Positions 33,061 through 42,908 of a stretch of DNA of 64,000 bases are shown here, one piece after another. The stretch's first letter is position 1. Each line of letters opens with the position of its first letter. The notes under the pieces were generated by a model, which made no database searches, had not been told where the DNA came from, and saw only the letters and a list, made by a program, of their open reading frames with translations. Where the stretch lies: positions 558,001 to 622,000 of the forward strand of contig NZ_JAKJHZ010000005.1 in NCBI RefSeq assembly GCF_021648885.1, read 5' to 3'. A program made the position numbers and the translations under genes. Origin of the DNA: Nocardioides potassii (GTDB taxonomy: Bacteria > Actinomycetota > Actinomycetes > Propionibacteriales > Nocardioidaceae).

Positions 33061-33846
33061 ATGTCCGGCCACTCCAAGTGGGCAACGACCAAGCACAAGA
33101 AGGCCGCGATCGACGCCAAGCGCGGCAAGCTCTTCGCCAAGCTGATCAAGAACATCGAGGTCGCGGCGAAGCAGGGCGGCGGCGACCCCGCCGGCAACCC
33201 GACGCTCTACGACGCCATCCAGAAGGCGAAGAAGAGCTCGGTCCCCAACAAGAACATCGACTCCGCGGTCAAGCGCGGGTCCGGCGCCGAGTCCGGTGGC
33301 GTCGACTACCAGGGCATCTCCTACGAGGTCTACGGCCCGCAGGGCGTCGCGATCCTCGTCGAGTGCCTCACCGACAACAAGAACCGGGCCGCCATGGAGG
33401 TCCGCACCGCGGTCACCCGCAACGGCGGCACCATGGCCGACCCCGGCTCGGTGTCGCGGCTGTTCACCCGCAAGGGGATCGTCGTCGTGCCGAAGGCACA
33501 GGACCACGACGGCTCGACCCGTGAGGTCTCCGAGGACGACGTCCTCGAGGCGACCCTCGACGCCGGCGCCGAGGAGGTCACCGACCTCGACGACGTCTTC
33601 CAGGTGCAGAGCGAGGCCACCGACCTCGTCGCCGTCCGCACCGCCCTGCAGGATGCCGGGATCGACTACGACTCCGCCGACGTGGAGTTCGTCGCGAGCA
33701 TGGAGATCCCCGTCGACGCCTCCGGCGCCGGCAAGGTGATGCACCTCGTCGATGCCCTCGAGGACCTCGACGACGTCCAGGACGTCTTCACCAACGTCGA
33801 CGTCCCCGCCGACGTCCTCGCCGAGCTCGAGGCCGCCGACGCCTGA
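33061..33846 (+). CDS. yebC: YebC/PmpR-family regulatory protein
   Basis: The 261-residue protein starts with the invariant [20 protein letters not shown] and retains [14 protein letters not shown] in domain II. YebC proteins act as DNA-binding regulators or translation factors for proline-rich stretches. It normally lies next to ruvC; here an accessory gene flanked by palindromes separates them. AGAGG about six bases upstream supports the ATG. Confidence 0.94.
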   Translation: MSGHSKWATTKHKKAAIDAKRGKLFAKLIKNIEVAAKQGGGDPAGNPTLYDAIQKAKKSSVPNKNIDSAVKRGSGAESGGVDYQGISYEVYGPQGVAILVECLTDNKNRAAMEVRTAVTRNGGTMADPGSVSRLFTRKGIVVVPKAQDHDGSTREVSEDDVLEATLDAGAEEVTDLDDVFQVQSEATDLVAVRTALQDAGIDYDSADVEFVASMEIPVDASGAGKVMHLVDALEDLDDVQDVFTNVDVPADVLAELEAADA

Positions 33847-33895
33847 CCGCGGCCCCGCCCGCCGCTCTGACTTCACAAGCCCGGCCGGCCCGATG

Positions 33896-33973
33896 CGCTG
33901 TAACGCCGGGTTAGGAGCTGTACCGACTCGCATGCATGGCAGTCGGTACAGGGTCTAACCCGGCGTTACAGCG
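33896..33973. repeat. 78-bp nested palindrome, copy 1
   Basis: Outer arms CGCTGTAACGCCGGGTTAG (33896-33914) and its exact complement (33955-33973) enclose inner arms CTGTACCGACT (33918-33928) and AGTCGGTACAG (33941-33951) around a loop containing CATGCATG. A near-identical copy lies at 35085. The rest of the 225-base gap between yebC and the accessory gene shows nothing else recognisable. Confidence 0.95.
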
Positions 33974-34071
33974 TCACGGATGTCGGCCAGCGATCGTCCA
34001 CAAGCCGAATCCGTGCGCCCTTCTCCACAGCATGGGCGCGTCCTCGTGCCCGGCGGTCGGAGGGGCCCCGG

Positions 34072-35079
34072 ATGGTCGTCGCCATGTACCTCCCTGTCGT
34101 CGCGCAGCTCCAGGCTCAGCACGGGCTCATCACGGCACGCCAGCTGACGGTCGCGGGTGTCGACCAGAACGGCATCCATCGCCTGGTGTCGGCAGGTCGT
34201 CTGGTCCGGCTACGCCGCGGCGTGTACGTCGAGGCTGAGACATGGGCGGACCTCGACCCGTACCGTCAACAGCCGATCCTGCGCATGCGGGCTGCGGGCA
34301 TGAGCCTGCGGTCGGCGTCGTACGCCTTCAGCCACGACTCCTCGGGGATCGTCCTCGGGATGGGCGCACCTGACCCGCGCACGGCCCTGGTCCACGTGAG
34401 CCGGACGAAGGTGCACGGCGACCGTCAGCGGGCTGGCGTGAAGCACCACCTCGCGCCGTACCTCCCTGGCGATGTCGTGGAGATGGACGGCTTGCGGGTG
34501 CTCGACCGCCCGCGCACAGCCCTCGACCTGGCGCGCGAGCACGGCCGTGCGCACGGGCTCGCGGCATGCGACGCCGCCATGCGTGAGGGCGTCACCCGGT
34601 CGGAGCTCTTCGACGCGCTGGCCCGAATGAAGGACTGGCCGCACAGCCGCTGCATGCGCTGGTGCATCGAGCACGCCGACCCGTTGGCAGAGAGCTACCT
34701 CGAGTCCCTCGTGCGCGACTTCGTCCTCGAGCTCGGTATCGGCCGCCCGGAACTGCAGTTCGGCCTCACCGATGGACTCACCACCGCCTACGCAGACATG
34801 GCGGTCAAGCGACACCTCTTCGAGGCCGACGGCGGGCTCAAGTACCAGCCCGACAACCCCGCCGCCATCCTTCCCACGGCCGTCCTGCGCAAGGAGAAGA
34901 ATCGGCAGGACTTCCTGACCGGCTTCAAGCTCGGGATGAGCCGACTGACCTACGCCGACCTGTTTGCCAGCCGTCATGCTGCCTTGGCGCGGGTCGCGCG
35001 TGAGTACGCCGACACCTGCGCGCGCTTCGGCGCGGACACCGATGATCTCACGCCTTTTCGCATCAGCCGGCGGCGCTGA
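34072..35079 (+). CDS. AbiEi-like winged-helix protein with DUF559/VSR-like nuclease domain
   Basis: The 335-residue protein begins with an AbiEi-antitoxin-type helix-turn-helix (LQAQHGLITARQLTVAGV; GIHRLVSAGRLVRLRRGVY, residues 13-52). A middle DUF-type region follows, then a PD-(D/E)xK-like C-terminal part: AESYLESLVRDFVLELGI, Asp242 in AYADMAV, and FEADGGLKY giving Glu251, Asp253 and Lys257. No AbiEii toxin follows. The 34072 ATG has GGAGGGG about seven bases upstream; ATG 34084 is an alternative. Its surroundings are less GC-biased than its neighbours, and 78-bp palindromes flank it, suggesting transfer as a cassette between yebC and ruvC. Confidence 0.75.
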   Translation: MVVAMYLPVVAQLQAQHGLITARQLTVAGVDQNGIHRLVSAGRLVRLRRGVYVEAETWADLDPYRQQPILRMRAAGMSLRSASYAFSHDSSGIVLGMGAPDPRTALVHVSRTKVHGDRQRAGVKHHLAPYLPGDVVEMDGLRVLDRPRTALDLAREHGRAHGLAACDAAMREGVTRSELFDALARMKDWPHSRCMRWCIEHADPLAESYLESLVRDFVLELGIGRPELQFGLTDGLTTAYADMAVKRHLFEADGGLKYQPDNPAAILPTAVLRKEKNRQDFLTGFKLGMSRLTYADLFASRHAALARVAREYADTCARFGADTDDLTPFRISRRR

Positions 35080-35084
35080 CCAAC

Positions 35085-35162
35085 CGCTGTAACGCCGGGT
35101 TAGGTGCTGTACCGACTCCCATGCATGCCAGTCGGTACAACAACTAAACCGGCGTTACAGCG
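35085..35162. repeat. 78-bp nested palindrome, copy 2
   Basis: Identical to copy 1 at about 70 of 78 positions and in the same orientation. The outer arms are CGCTGTAACGCCGGGTTAG (35085-35103) and CTAAACCGGCGTTACAGCG (35144-35162) with one mismatch; the inner stem again encloses CATGCATG. It starts six bases after the stop of the accessory gene. Confidence 0.95.
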
Positions 35163-35239
35163 GCCGAGCGAGGCGAGCTGCGGGGCAGCCGGGAGCGGCA
35201 CCCCCGCGTGTCGTACGACGACCAGCGGGCGGGGCCGGT

Positions 35240-35245
35240 TAGCGT
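35240..35245 (+). promoter_or_regulatory. Candidate ruvC -10 box
   Basis: TAGCGT lies just upstream of the SOS box and would place the transcription start at about 35252, inside or next to it, which suits LexA repression. Confidence 0.45.
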
Positions 35246-35252
35246 GGCCGGA

Positions 35253-35266
35253 CGAACATGTGTTCG
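35253..35266. promoter_or_regulatory. SOS (LexA) box upstream of ruvC
   Basis: CGAACATGTGTTCG matches the actinobacterial/Gram-positive LexA site CGAAC-N4-GTTCG exactly and is a perfect palindrome. It lies 44 bases before the ruvC start, as expected for a DNA-damage-inducible ruvCAB operon. Confidence 0.88.
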
Positions 35267-35309
35267 GACGATCCGGACAGAGACGACGGCCAGGCGAGAG
35301 GTGTGACGC

Positions 35310-35864
35310 GTGCGGGTGCTCGGCATCGACCCCGGCCTCACGAGGTGCGGGGTCGGGGTGGTGGACGGCAGCGTCGGCCGCCCGCTCTCGATGGTGGACG
35401 TGGGCGTCATCCGCACGAGCGCGGACCTGCCGGTCGCCGAGCGCCTGGTCACGATCGAGAAGGGCCTCGACGCCTGGATCGAGGAGCACCGGCCGGACGC
35501 CGTCGCGGTCGAGCGGGTCTTCGCCCGCTCCGACTCCAGCACGATCATGGGGACGGCCCAGGCGAGCGGGATCGCGCTCGTGGTCGCGGCGCGGCGCGGG
35601 CTCCCCATCGCGATGCACACCCCCAGCGAGGTCAAGGCCGCGGTCTCCGGCAACGGTCGCGCCGACAAGGCCCAGGTCGGCGCGATGGTCGTCCGGATCC
35701 TGCGCCTGGCCGAGATGCCGAGGCCGGCCGACGCGGCCGACGCGCTGGCCCTCGCGATCACCCACGTGTGGCGCGGCTCGGCCAGCACCCGCCTCGAGGA
35801 GGCGGTGGCGAAGGCCAAGGCACAGGCGCACGCCCAGCGGAAGACACCAGTGAGGACCCGATGA
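35310..35864 (+). CDS. ruvC: Crossover junction endodeoxyribonuclease RuvC
   Basis: At 184 residues, with VLGIDPGLTRCGVGVV (first catalytic Asp), the second acidic site in VAVERVFARSD, and the DAADALALAITHVW end carrying the last catalytic aspartates. It resolves Holliday junctions. GTG 35310 is the start because the catalytic strand begins immediately after. Its stop overlaps ruvA. Confidence 0.95.
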   Translation: MRVLGIDPGLTRCGVGVVDGSVGRPLSMVDVGVIRTSADLPVAERLVTIEKGLDAWIEEHRPDAVAVERVFARSDSSTIMGTAQASGIALVVAARRGLPIAMHTPSEVKAAVSGNGRADKAQVGAMVVRILRLAEMPRPADAADALALAITHVWRGSASTRLEEAVAKAKAQAHAQRKTPVRTR

Positions 35865-36460
35865 TCGCCTTCGTCCGCGGCGAGGTCGCCGCTGTCACGC
35901 TCACCAGCGCCGTCCTCGAGGTCGGGGGAGTGGGCCTCGAGCTCATGTGCACCCCCGGCACCCTCGCCACGCTGCGCGTCGGCCGGCCGGCCACGCTACC
36001 GACGAGCATGGTCGTGCGCGAGGACAGCCTGACGATCTTCGGCTTCCTCGACGACGACGAGAAGCAGGTGTTCGAGATCGTCCAGACCGCGTCGGGCGTC
36101 GGCCCCAAGGTGGCCCAGGCGATCGTCGCGGTGATGAGCCCCGACGACGTACGACGCGCGATCATGGCCGAGGACGTCAAGGCGCTCACCCGCGTGCCGG
36201 GCATCGGACAGAAGGGCGCGCAGCGGATCATCCTCGAGCTCAAGGACCGCATCGGCCCGCCGACCGGCGCCCACCCCGCGGCCGTCGACGCCAAGCCCCA
36301 GGAGGCGTGGCGCGACCAGGTCCAGCAGGGTCTGGTCGGTCTCGGCTGGTCGGCGAAGGAGTCGGAGAAGGCCGTCGAGGCTGTCGCCCCCGACGCCGGC
36401 GAGATGCCCGACGTCGGTGCGCTGATGCGCGCCGCGCTGCGCACCCTGAGCAAGGCGTAG
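35861..36460 (+). CDS. ruvA: Holliday junction branch migration protein RuvA
   Basis: The 199-residue protein has domain I (MIAFVRGEVAAV), the two helix-hairpin-helix motifs around ASGVGPKVAQAIV and VPGIGQKGAQRIILELKD, and the flexible domain III that binds RuvB. It forms tetramers on four-way junctions. ATG overlaps the ruvC stop. Confidence 0.95.
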   Translation: MIAFVRGEVAAVTLTSAVLEVGGVGLELMCTPGTLATLRVGRPATLPTSMVVREDSLTIFGFLDDDEKQVFEIVQTASGVGPKVAQAIVAVMSPDDVRRAIMAEDVKALTRVPGIGQKGAQRIILELKDRIGPPTGAHPAAVDAKPQEAWRDQVQQGLVGLGWSAKESEKAVEAVAPDAGEMPDVGALMRAALRTLSKA

Positions 36461-36463
36461 GAC

Positions 36464-37552
<1,089 letters not shown>

Positions 37553-37601
37553 GGCGCCGCTAGACTCCACGCGCTCACGCACCCCCTACGTCTGGAGACA
37601 C

Positions 37602-37892
37602 GTGAACGACCTCGCCGCCCTTCTTCCCCTGGTCGCCATCCTGGCCCTCTTCTGGTTCATGGTGGTCCGCCCGCAGCAGCGCCGGCAGCGCGAGGTGACC
37701 GCGCTGCAGAACAGCATCGAGGTCGGCCAGCGCGTGATGATGTCGTCGGGCATCTACGGCACGATCCGCGCGGTCACCGACGACACGGCCCGCCTCGAGA
37801 TCGCCCCCGGCACCGAGATCGAGATCGCCCGCGCGGCGATCGCGCGCGTCGACGAGCCGACGGCGCCCGACGGGCCGATCACCGATGCCTGA
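37602..37892 (+). CDS. yajC: Preprotein translocase subunit YajC
   Basis: The 96-residue protein has one N-terminal membrane helix (LLPLVAILALFWFMVVRPQQ) and the conserved RRQREVTALQNSIEVGQRV and MMSSGIYGTI. YajC associates with SecDF in protein export. In most actinobacteria secD and secF follow; here the apt gene begins 8 bases before the yajC stop, so both are missing from this position. Confidence 0.92.
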   Translation: MNDLAALLPLVAILALFWFMVVRPQQRRQREVTALQNSIEVGQRVMMSSGIYGTIRAVTDDTARLEIAPGTEIEIARAAIARVDEPTAPDGPITDA

Positions 37893-38433
37893 CCGTCGTA
37901 CGGCCCAGGAGGCGCTCGCCCGCCTCACCGTCGACGTCCCGGACTGGCCGCAGGAGGGCGTGACGTTCAAGGACATCACGCCGGTCCTGGCCGACCACCA
38001 CGCCTTCTCCGCGATCATCGCCGCGCTCGCCGGGGCCGGTCGCGACGACCACGGCAACGTCGTGGTCGACAAGGTCGTCGGGATGGAGGCCCGCGGGTTC
38101 ATCCTCGCCGCACCCGTCGCGCTCGCGCTCGGGATCGGCTTCGTGCCCGTTCGCAAGGCGGGCAAGCTCCCGCGCGAGACGCATGCCGTGTCCTACGCCT
38201 TGGAGTACGGCGAGGCGACGCTCGAGGTCCACCGCGACGCGATCACGCCGGGCGAGCGGGTGCTGGTGGTCGACGACGTCCTCGCCACCGGTGGCACCGT
38301 GGTCGCCACGCGGCAGCTCATCGAGGCCTGCGGCGCCACGGCGACCGGGGTCGCCGTGCTGATGGAGCTCGGCTTCCTCGACCCGCGCGCGAAGACCGGC
38401 GACCTGCCGGTCAGCACCCTGCTGACGATCTGA
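37885..38433 (+). CDS. apt: Adenine phosphoribosyltransferase
   Basis: The 182-residue enzyme has VTFKDITPVLAD near residue 27, GMEARGFILAAPVALALG and the PRPP loop RVLVVDDVLATGGTVVAT near residue 125. It salvages adenine to AMP. The ATG lies within yajC, so the two are translationally linked. It precedes relA, as usual. Confidence 0.94.
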   Translation: MPDRRTAQEALARLTVDVPDWPQEGVTFKDITPVLADHHAFSAIIAALAGAGRDDHGNVVVDKVVGMEARGFILAAPVALALGIGFVPVRKAGKLPRETHAVSYALEYGEATLEVHRDAITPGERVLVVDDVLATGGTVVATRQLIEACGATATGVAVLMELGFLDPRAKTGDLPVSTLLTI

Positions 38434-38450
38434 CCCCGCGGCCCACTCAC

Positions 38451-38456
38451 TAGACT
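38451..38456 (+). promoter_or_regulatory. Candidate -10 box of a leaderless relA promoter
   Basis: TAGACT ends six bases before ATG 38463, consistent with transcription starting at the initiation codon. Confidence 0.45.
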
Positions 38457-38462
38457 TGGTGC

Positions 38463-40745
38463 ATGGCGGAGGAGCAGGCACCGGTGCAGGAGGTCAGGGG
38501 ACCCCTGACCGCGCGCGGCATGCGTGCCCGGCTCGCGCGCGTCGGGACCAAGGCGCCGTCCTCCAACCCGGTCCTCGAGCCGCTCTTCCGCGCCGTACGG
38601 GCCAACCACCCCAAGGCCGACCTCGCCCTCCTCGAGCGTGCCTACGCCGAGGCCGACAAGTGGCACACCGGCCAGATGCGCAAGAGCGGCGACCCCTACA
38701 TCACCCACCCGCTGGCGGTGACCACGATCCTCGCCGACATCGGCATGACGGAGCCGACGCTCGTCGCCGCGCTGCTGCACGACACGGTCGAGGACACGCC
38801 CTACACGCTGGAGGCGTTGCGCGCCGACTTCGGTGACGAGGTCGCACTGCTGGTCGACGGCGTGACCAAGCTCGACAAGGTGCAGTACGGCGACTCGGCG
38901 CAGGCCGAGACCATCCGCAAGATGATCGTCGCGATGTCGCGCGACATCCGCGTGCTGGTGATCAAGCTCGCCGACCGGCTGCACAACATGCGCACCCTGC
39001 GCTACGTCCCGGCCGCCTCCCAGGAGCGCTCGTCGCGCGAGACCCTCGACATCTACGCCCCGCTGGCCCACCGGCTCGGCATGAACACGCTCAAGTGGGA
39101 GCTCGAGGACCTCGCCTTCGCGACCCTCCACCCCAAGATCTACGACGAGATCGTCCGGATGGTCGCCGAGCGGGCGCCCTCGCGCGACCAGTTCCTCGCC
39201 GAGGTCGTCACCGAGATCGAGCAGGACCTCAAGGCGGCGAAGATCAACGCCAAGGTCACCGGGCGACCCAAGCACTACTACTCGATCTACCAGAAGATGA
39301 TCGTCGGCGGCCGCGACTTCTCCGACATCTACGACCTGGTCGGCATCCGGATCCTCGTCGACGAGGACCGCGACTGCTACAGCGCGCTCGGCGTGATCCA
39401 CTCGCGCTGGAACCCGGTCCTGGGGCGGTTCAAGGACTACGTCGCGATGCCGAAGTTCAACATGTACCAGTCGCTCCACACGACGGTCATCGGCCCGGCC
39501 GGCAAGCCGGTCGAGGTGCAGATCCGCACCTTCGCCCAGCACCGTCGCGCGGAGTACGGCGTCGCGGCGCACTGGAAGTACAAGGAGAACAGCAAGGCCG
39601 GCGTGGACACCGACCGCCTCGGCGACAAGGACGACCTCACCTGGCTGCGCCAGCTCCTCGACTGGCAGAGCGAGGTCGAGGACCCGGGCGAGTTCCTGGA
39701 GTCGCTGCGGTTCGAGATGAACCAGCAGCAGGTCTACGTCTTCACGCCCCGCGGCGACGTCATCCCGCTGCCGATGGGTGCCACGCCCGTCGACTTCGCG
39801 TACGCCGTCCACACCGAGGTCGGCCACCACACCATCGGGTCGCGGGTCAACGGCCGACTGGTGCCGCTGGAGTCGACCCTCGACAACGGCGACGTGGTTG
39901 AGGTGTTCACCTCCAAGTCGCCCACGTCCGGCCCGTCGCGCGACTGGCTCAACTTCGTGCAGTCGCCCCGCGCCCGCTCCAAGATCCGCCAGTGGTTCAC
40001 CAAGGAGCGGCGCGAGGAGGCGATCGAGCGCGGCAAGGACCAGATCGCCAAGCTGATGCGCAAGGAGGGACTGCCCCTCACGCGCCTGATGACCCACGAC
40101 GTGCTGACGCTGGTCGCCGAGCACTTCCACCACGCCGACGTCTCCGCGCTCTACGCGGCGGTCGGCGAGGGCAACCTCAGCGCCCAGGCCGTCGTACGCC
40201 GCGTCATCGACCTGCACGGCGGCGACGACGGGGCGCAGGAGGACCTCTCCGAGGGCGTCACGATCACGGGGCGGCCGCGGGCCAAGCGCGCACCGACCGA
40301 CTCCGGCGTCATCGTCAAGGGCGTCGACGACCTGTGGGTCAAGCTCGCCAAGTGCTGCACGCCCGTGCCGCCCGACCCCATCCTCGGCTTCGTCACCAAG
40401 GGCGGGGGAGTGTCGGTGCACCGCAAGGACTGCACCAACGCCGCCAGCCTTCTGGGCCAGCCCGAGCGGGTGCTCGAGGTGGAGTGGGCGCCGACCTCGC
40501 AGTCGACGTTCCTGGTCAACATCCAGGTCGAGGCCCTCGACCGCGCCCGCCTGCTCTCCGACATCACGATGGCGCTGTCCGACGCCCACGTGAACATCCT
40601 CAGCGCGACGCTGTCCACCACGCGTGACCGCGTGGCGAAGAGCCGGTTCTCCTTCGAGATGGCCGACGCGGCCCACCTCGACGGCGTGCTCCGCGCGGTG
40701 CGCGCCGTGCCCGGCGTCTTCGACGCCTACCGCGTCACCGCCTGA
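38463..40745 (+). CDS. relA: Bifunctional (p)ppGpp synthase/hydrolase RelA/SpoT
   Basis: At 760 residues it has the HD hydrolase domain ([28 protein letters not shown], about residues 60-210), the synthetase domain ([41 protein letters not shown], about 265-385), a TGS domain ([19 protein letters not shown]) and a C-terminal ACT domain. Both catalytic halves look intact, as in single-copy Rel enzymes of actinobacteria that control the stringent response. Confidence 0.96.
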   Translation: MAEEQAPVQEVRGPLTARGMRARLARVGTKAPSSNPVLEPLFRAVRANHPKADLALLERAYAEADKWHTGQMRKSGDPYITHPLAVTTILADIGMTEPTLVAALLHDTVEDTPYTLEALRADFGDEVALLVDGVTKLDKVQYGDSAQAETIRKMIVAMSRDIRVLVIKLADRLHNMRTLRYVPAASQERSSRETLDIYAPLAHRLGMNTLKWELEDLAFATLHPKIYDEIVRMVAERAPSRDQFLAEVVTEIEQDLKAAKINAKVTGRPKHYYSIYQKMIVGGRDFSDIYDLVGIRILVDEDRDCYSALGVIHSRWNPVLGRFKDYVAMPKFNMYQSLHTTVIGPAGKPVEVQIRTFAQHRRAEYGVAAHWKYKENSKAGVDTDRLGDKDDLTWLRQLLDWQSEVEDPGEFLESLRFEMNQQQVYVFTPRGDVIPLPMGATPVDFAYAVHTEVGHHTIGSRVNGRLVPLESTLDNGDVVEVFTSKSPTSGPSRDWLNFVQSPRARSKIRQWFTKERREEAIERGKDQIAKLMRKEGLPLTRLMTHDVLTLVAEHFHHADVSALYAAVGEGNLSAQAVVRRVIDLHGGDDGAQEDLSEGVTITGRPRAKRAPTDSGVIVKGVDDLWVKLAKCCTPVPPDPILGFVTKGGGVSVHRKDCTNAASLLGQPERVLEVEWAPTSQSTFLVNIQVEALDRARLLSDITMALSDAHVNILSATLSTTRDRVAKSRFSFEMADAAHLDGVLRAVRAVPGVFDAYRVTA

Positions 40746-40758
40746 GACGTCGTCCGGA

Positions 40759-40844
40759 GGTTGAGGTGCGAGCGTAGCGAGCCTCGAAACCACGTCAGGT
40801 CGCGGGTCTCGAGGCTCGTCGCTAGCGCTCCTCGCGCCTCGACC
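40759..40844. repeat. Imperfect inverted repeat of an extragenic palindrome type
   Basis: A left arm at 40759-40791 (GGTTGAGGTGCGAGC...) is largely the reverse complement of a right arm at 40805-40844 (GGTCTCGAGGCTCGT...). It lies between the convergent relA and DUF349 genes. Its sequence style, GAGGCTCG with CTAGCG or GTAGCG, recalls dispersed intergenic repeats in actinobacterial genomes; a terminator role is also possible. Confidence 0.7.
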
Positions 40845-40858
40845 AGCGAGAAGAGACG

Positions 40859-42106
40859 TCAGCTGAAGTCGGCCGACGCCTTCCGTGCCATGTCGAGGAA
40901 GGCCTGCTTGTTGGCGAGCTCGGACTCGAGGTCCTGGGCGCGCTTGGCGTCGCCGGCGGCAGTGGCCTTGTCGAGCTTGGCCTGCGTCTCGGCGATGCCG
41001 GCCTCGAGCTTGCCGATCATGTCGTCGGCGCGCGCCGACTTCTCCGGGTCGCTGCGGCTCCACTGCTCGTCCTCGACCGCGCGGATGGCCTGCTCGACCT
41101 TCCGCATCCGGGCCTCGAGCTCCTTCATCCGGTCGCGCGGCACCTTGCCGGCCTCGTCCCAGCGGTCGGCGAGCTCGCGGAACGACTTCTTCGCGGCCTC
41201 GACATCCGTGACGGGGACGAGCTTCTCGGCCTCGGCGAGGATCTCCTCCTTGACGACCGCGTTGGCGGCGAACTCCTGGTCGAGGGCCGCGTTGGTGGCG
41301 TCGCGCGCCCCGAAGAACGTGTCCTGCGCGGCGCGGAAGCGCTGCCACAGCTGGTCGTCGACCTCGCGCGGGGCGGGGCCGGCGGCCTTCCACTCGCGCA
41401 TGAGGTCGCGGTACTTGCCGGCCGTCGGACCCCACTCGGTCGACGTCGACAGCGCCTCGGCCTCCTTGACCAGCCGCTCCTTGACCACCCGGGCGCCGTC
41501 GCGGCGCTCGTGCTCCTCGGCGAAGTGCGCCTTGCGGTGCCGGGTGTACGTCGTCCGCGCCGTGGAGAAGCGTCGCCACAGCGCGTCGTCGGTGGCCCGG
41601 TCCAGGCGAGGGAGCTCCTTCCAGGTCGCGAGCAGGTCGCGCAGCCGGTTGGCGCCGTTGCGCCAGTCGGTGCCCTCGGCCAGCTTCTCGGCCTCGGCGA
41701 CCAGCTTCTCCTTCTCCGCCTTCGACGCCGCGGCCTTCTGCGCGCGCTCCTCCTTGCGGGCGCTGCGCTGGGCCGCGATCGCGGGCAGAAGGGCGTCGAG
41801 CCGCGCCGCGAGCGACACCAGGTCACCGACCGCGTGGGCGTCGACGACCTGCTCACGCAGCGCCTTCACCGACGAGCCCGCCTCCTCGGGCGCGAGCCGC
41901 CCGGACGCGACCCGCTGCTCGAGCAGGTGCACCTTGCCCTCGAGCTCGTCGAAGCGCTTGGTGAAGAACTCCAGGGCCTCCTTGGGCGTGCCCGCCTCGT
42001 AGGACCCGACGGAACGCTCTCCGTCAGCCGTGCGGACGTAGACGGTGCCGTCCTCGGCGACGCGACCCCAGGGGGCGTCGTCCCGTGACTGCTTGTCGGA
42101 GCTCAT
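40859..42106 (-). CDS. DUF349 domain-containing coiled-coil protein
   Basis: The 415-residue, highly charged helical protein contains repeated DUF349 units, each with a conserved Trp pattern: TDWRNGANRLRDLLATWKEL, TEWGPTAGKYRDLMREWKAA and the related SFRELADRWDEAG. The N-terminal 75 residues are a separate beta-like segment (GTVYVRTADGERSVGSYEAG). Function is not established; homologues often lie beside relA. No signal peptide or membrane segment. Confidence 0.85.
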   Translation of the reverse strand: MSSDKQSRDDAPWGRVAEDGTVYVRTADGERSVGSYEAGTPKEALEFFTKRFDELEGKVHLLEQRVASGRLAPEEAGSSVKALREQVVDAHAVGDLVSLAARLDALLPAIAAQRSARKEERAQKAAASKAEKEKLVAEAEKLAEGTDWRNGANRLRDLLATWKELPRLDRATDDALWRRFSTARTTYTRHRKAHFAEEHERRDGARVVKERLVKEAEALSTSTEWGPTAGKYRDLMREWKAAGPAPREVDDQLWQRFRAAQDTFFGARDATNAALDQEFAANAVVKEEILAEAEKLVPVTDVEAAKKSFRELADRWDEAGKVPRDRMKELEARMRKVEQAIRAVEDEQWSRSDPEKSARADDMIGKLEAGIAETQAKLDKATAAGDAKRAQDLESELANKQAFLDMARKASADFS

Positions 42107-42221
42107 GGTCGCCCATCGTAGTCATGGTCCGGACCGCCCTCGGTAGGCTTCCCACCTGAGCGGATGGGACGATCGTGTCGTCCCCGCGACCACCTCGAGC
42201 ATCTAGCAAGGACTGACGCCT

Positions 42222-42908
42222 GTGTTCATCGCTGGCTTCCCCGCCGGACCGTGGGGGACCAACTGCTACGTCGTCGCGACGGGTCCGGGCGCCGAGTGCG
42301 TCGTCATCGATCCCGGCAAGGACGCGGCCGACGGCGTCGCCCAGGTCGTCCGCGAGCACAAGCTCAAGCCGGTCTCGGTCCTCGTCACCCACGGGCACGT
42401 CGACCACATGTGGTGCGTCGCACCGGTCGCCGGCACCTACGACGCCACCGCGTGGATCCACCCCGCCGACCGCCACCTGCTGAGCGACCCGATGGCGGGG
42501 ATGAGTCGTGAGACGACGCAGATGCTGCTGGGCGGCGACTACTCGTGGGCCGAGCCCGACGACGTGCGCGAGCTCGACGACCTCGCCGAGCTCGACCTGG
42601 CCGGGCTGAGGTTCGTCGTCGACCACACGCCGGGGCACACCGAGGGCTCGGTGACCTTCCGTACGCCCTACGCGCAGCAGGACGTCTCCGAGCTGATGTT
42701 CTCCGGCGACCTGCTCTTCGCGGGCTCCATCGGCCGCACCGACCTGCCCGGCGGCGACCACACCACGATGCTGCGCAGCCTCACCGACAAGGTGCTGCCG
42801 CTGGCCGACGACATCGTCGTGCTGCCCGGCCACGGCGAGCAGACCTCGATCGGGCGCGAGCGCGCGACCAACCCCTTCCTCCAGGACCTCCGGCAGGACA
42901 CAGCATGA
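42222..42908 (+). CDS. Metallo-beta-lactamase-fold hydrolase (glyoxalase II-like)
   Basis: The 228-residue protein has the zinc motif VTHGHVDHMW near residue 60, then HTPGHTEGSV, FSGDLLFAGSIGRTD and LPGHGEQTSIGRE. The pattern is that of the glyoxalase II-like hydrolases that precede hisS in many actinobacteria. GTG 42222 has an AAGGA about 10 bases upstream. TAGGCT at 42144-42149 may be the promoter -10 box. The stop overlaps hisS. Confidence 0.9.
   Translation: MFIAGFPAGPWGTNCYVVATGPGAECVVIDPGKDAADGVAQVVREHKLKPVSVLVTHGHVDHMWCVAPVAGTYDATAWIHPADRHLLSDPMAGMSRETTQMLLGGDYSWAEPDDVRELDDLAELDLAGLRFVVDHTPGHTEGSVTFRTPYAQQDVSELMFSGDLLFAGSIGRTDLPGGDHTTMLRSLTDKVLPLADDIVVLPGHGEQTSIGRERATNPFLQDLRQDTA

Noticed and set aside
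34072..35079. Complete AbiE toxin-antitoxin pair
   Set aside because: No AbiEii nucleotidyltransferase gene follows; the next gene is ruvC.
33896..35162. Insertion sequence with terminal inverted repeats
   Set aside because: Each end is itself a palindrome and the two are direct copies; the gene between is not a transposase and no target-site duplication was seen.
40759..40844. CRISPR-like repeat
   Set aside because: There are only two inverted, non-identical arms and no regular spacers.
38193..41579. Long minus-strand frame antisense to relA
   Set aside because: It has no recognisable domain, and relA on the plus strand is complete with both catalytic domains.
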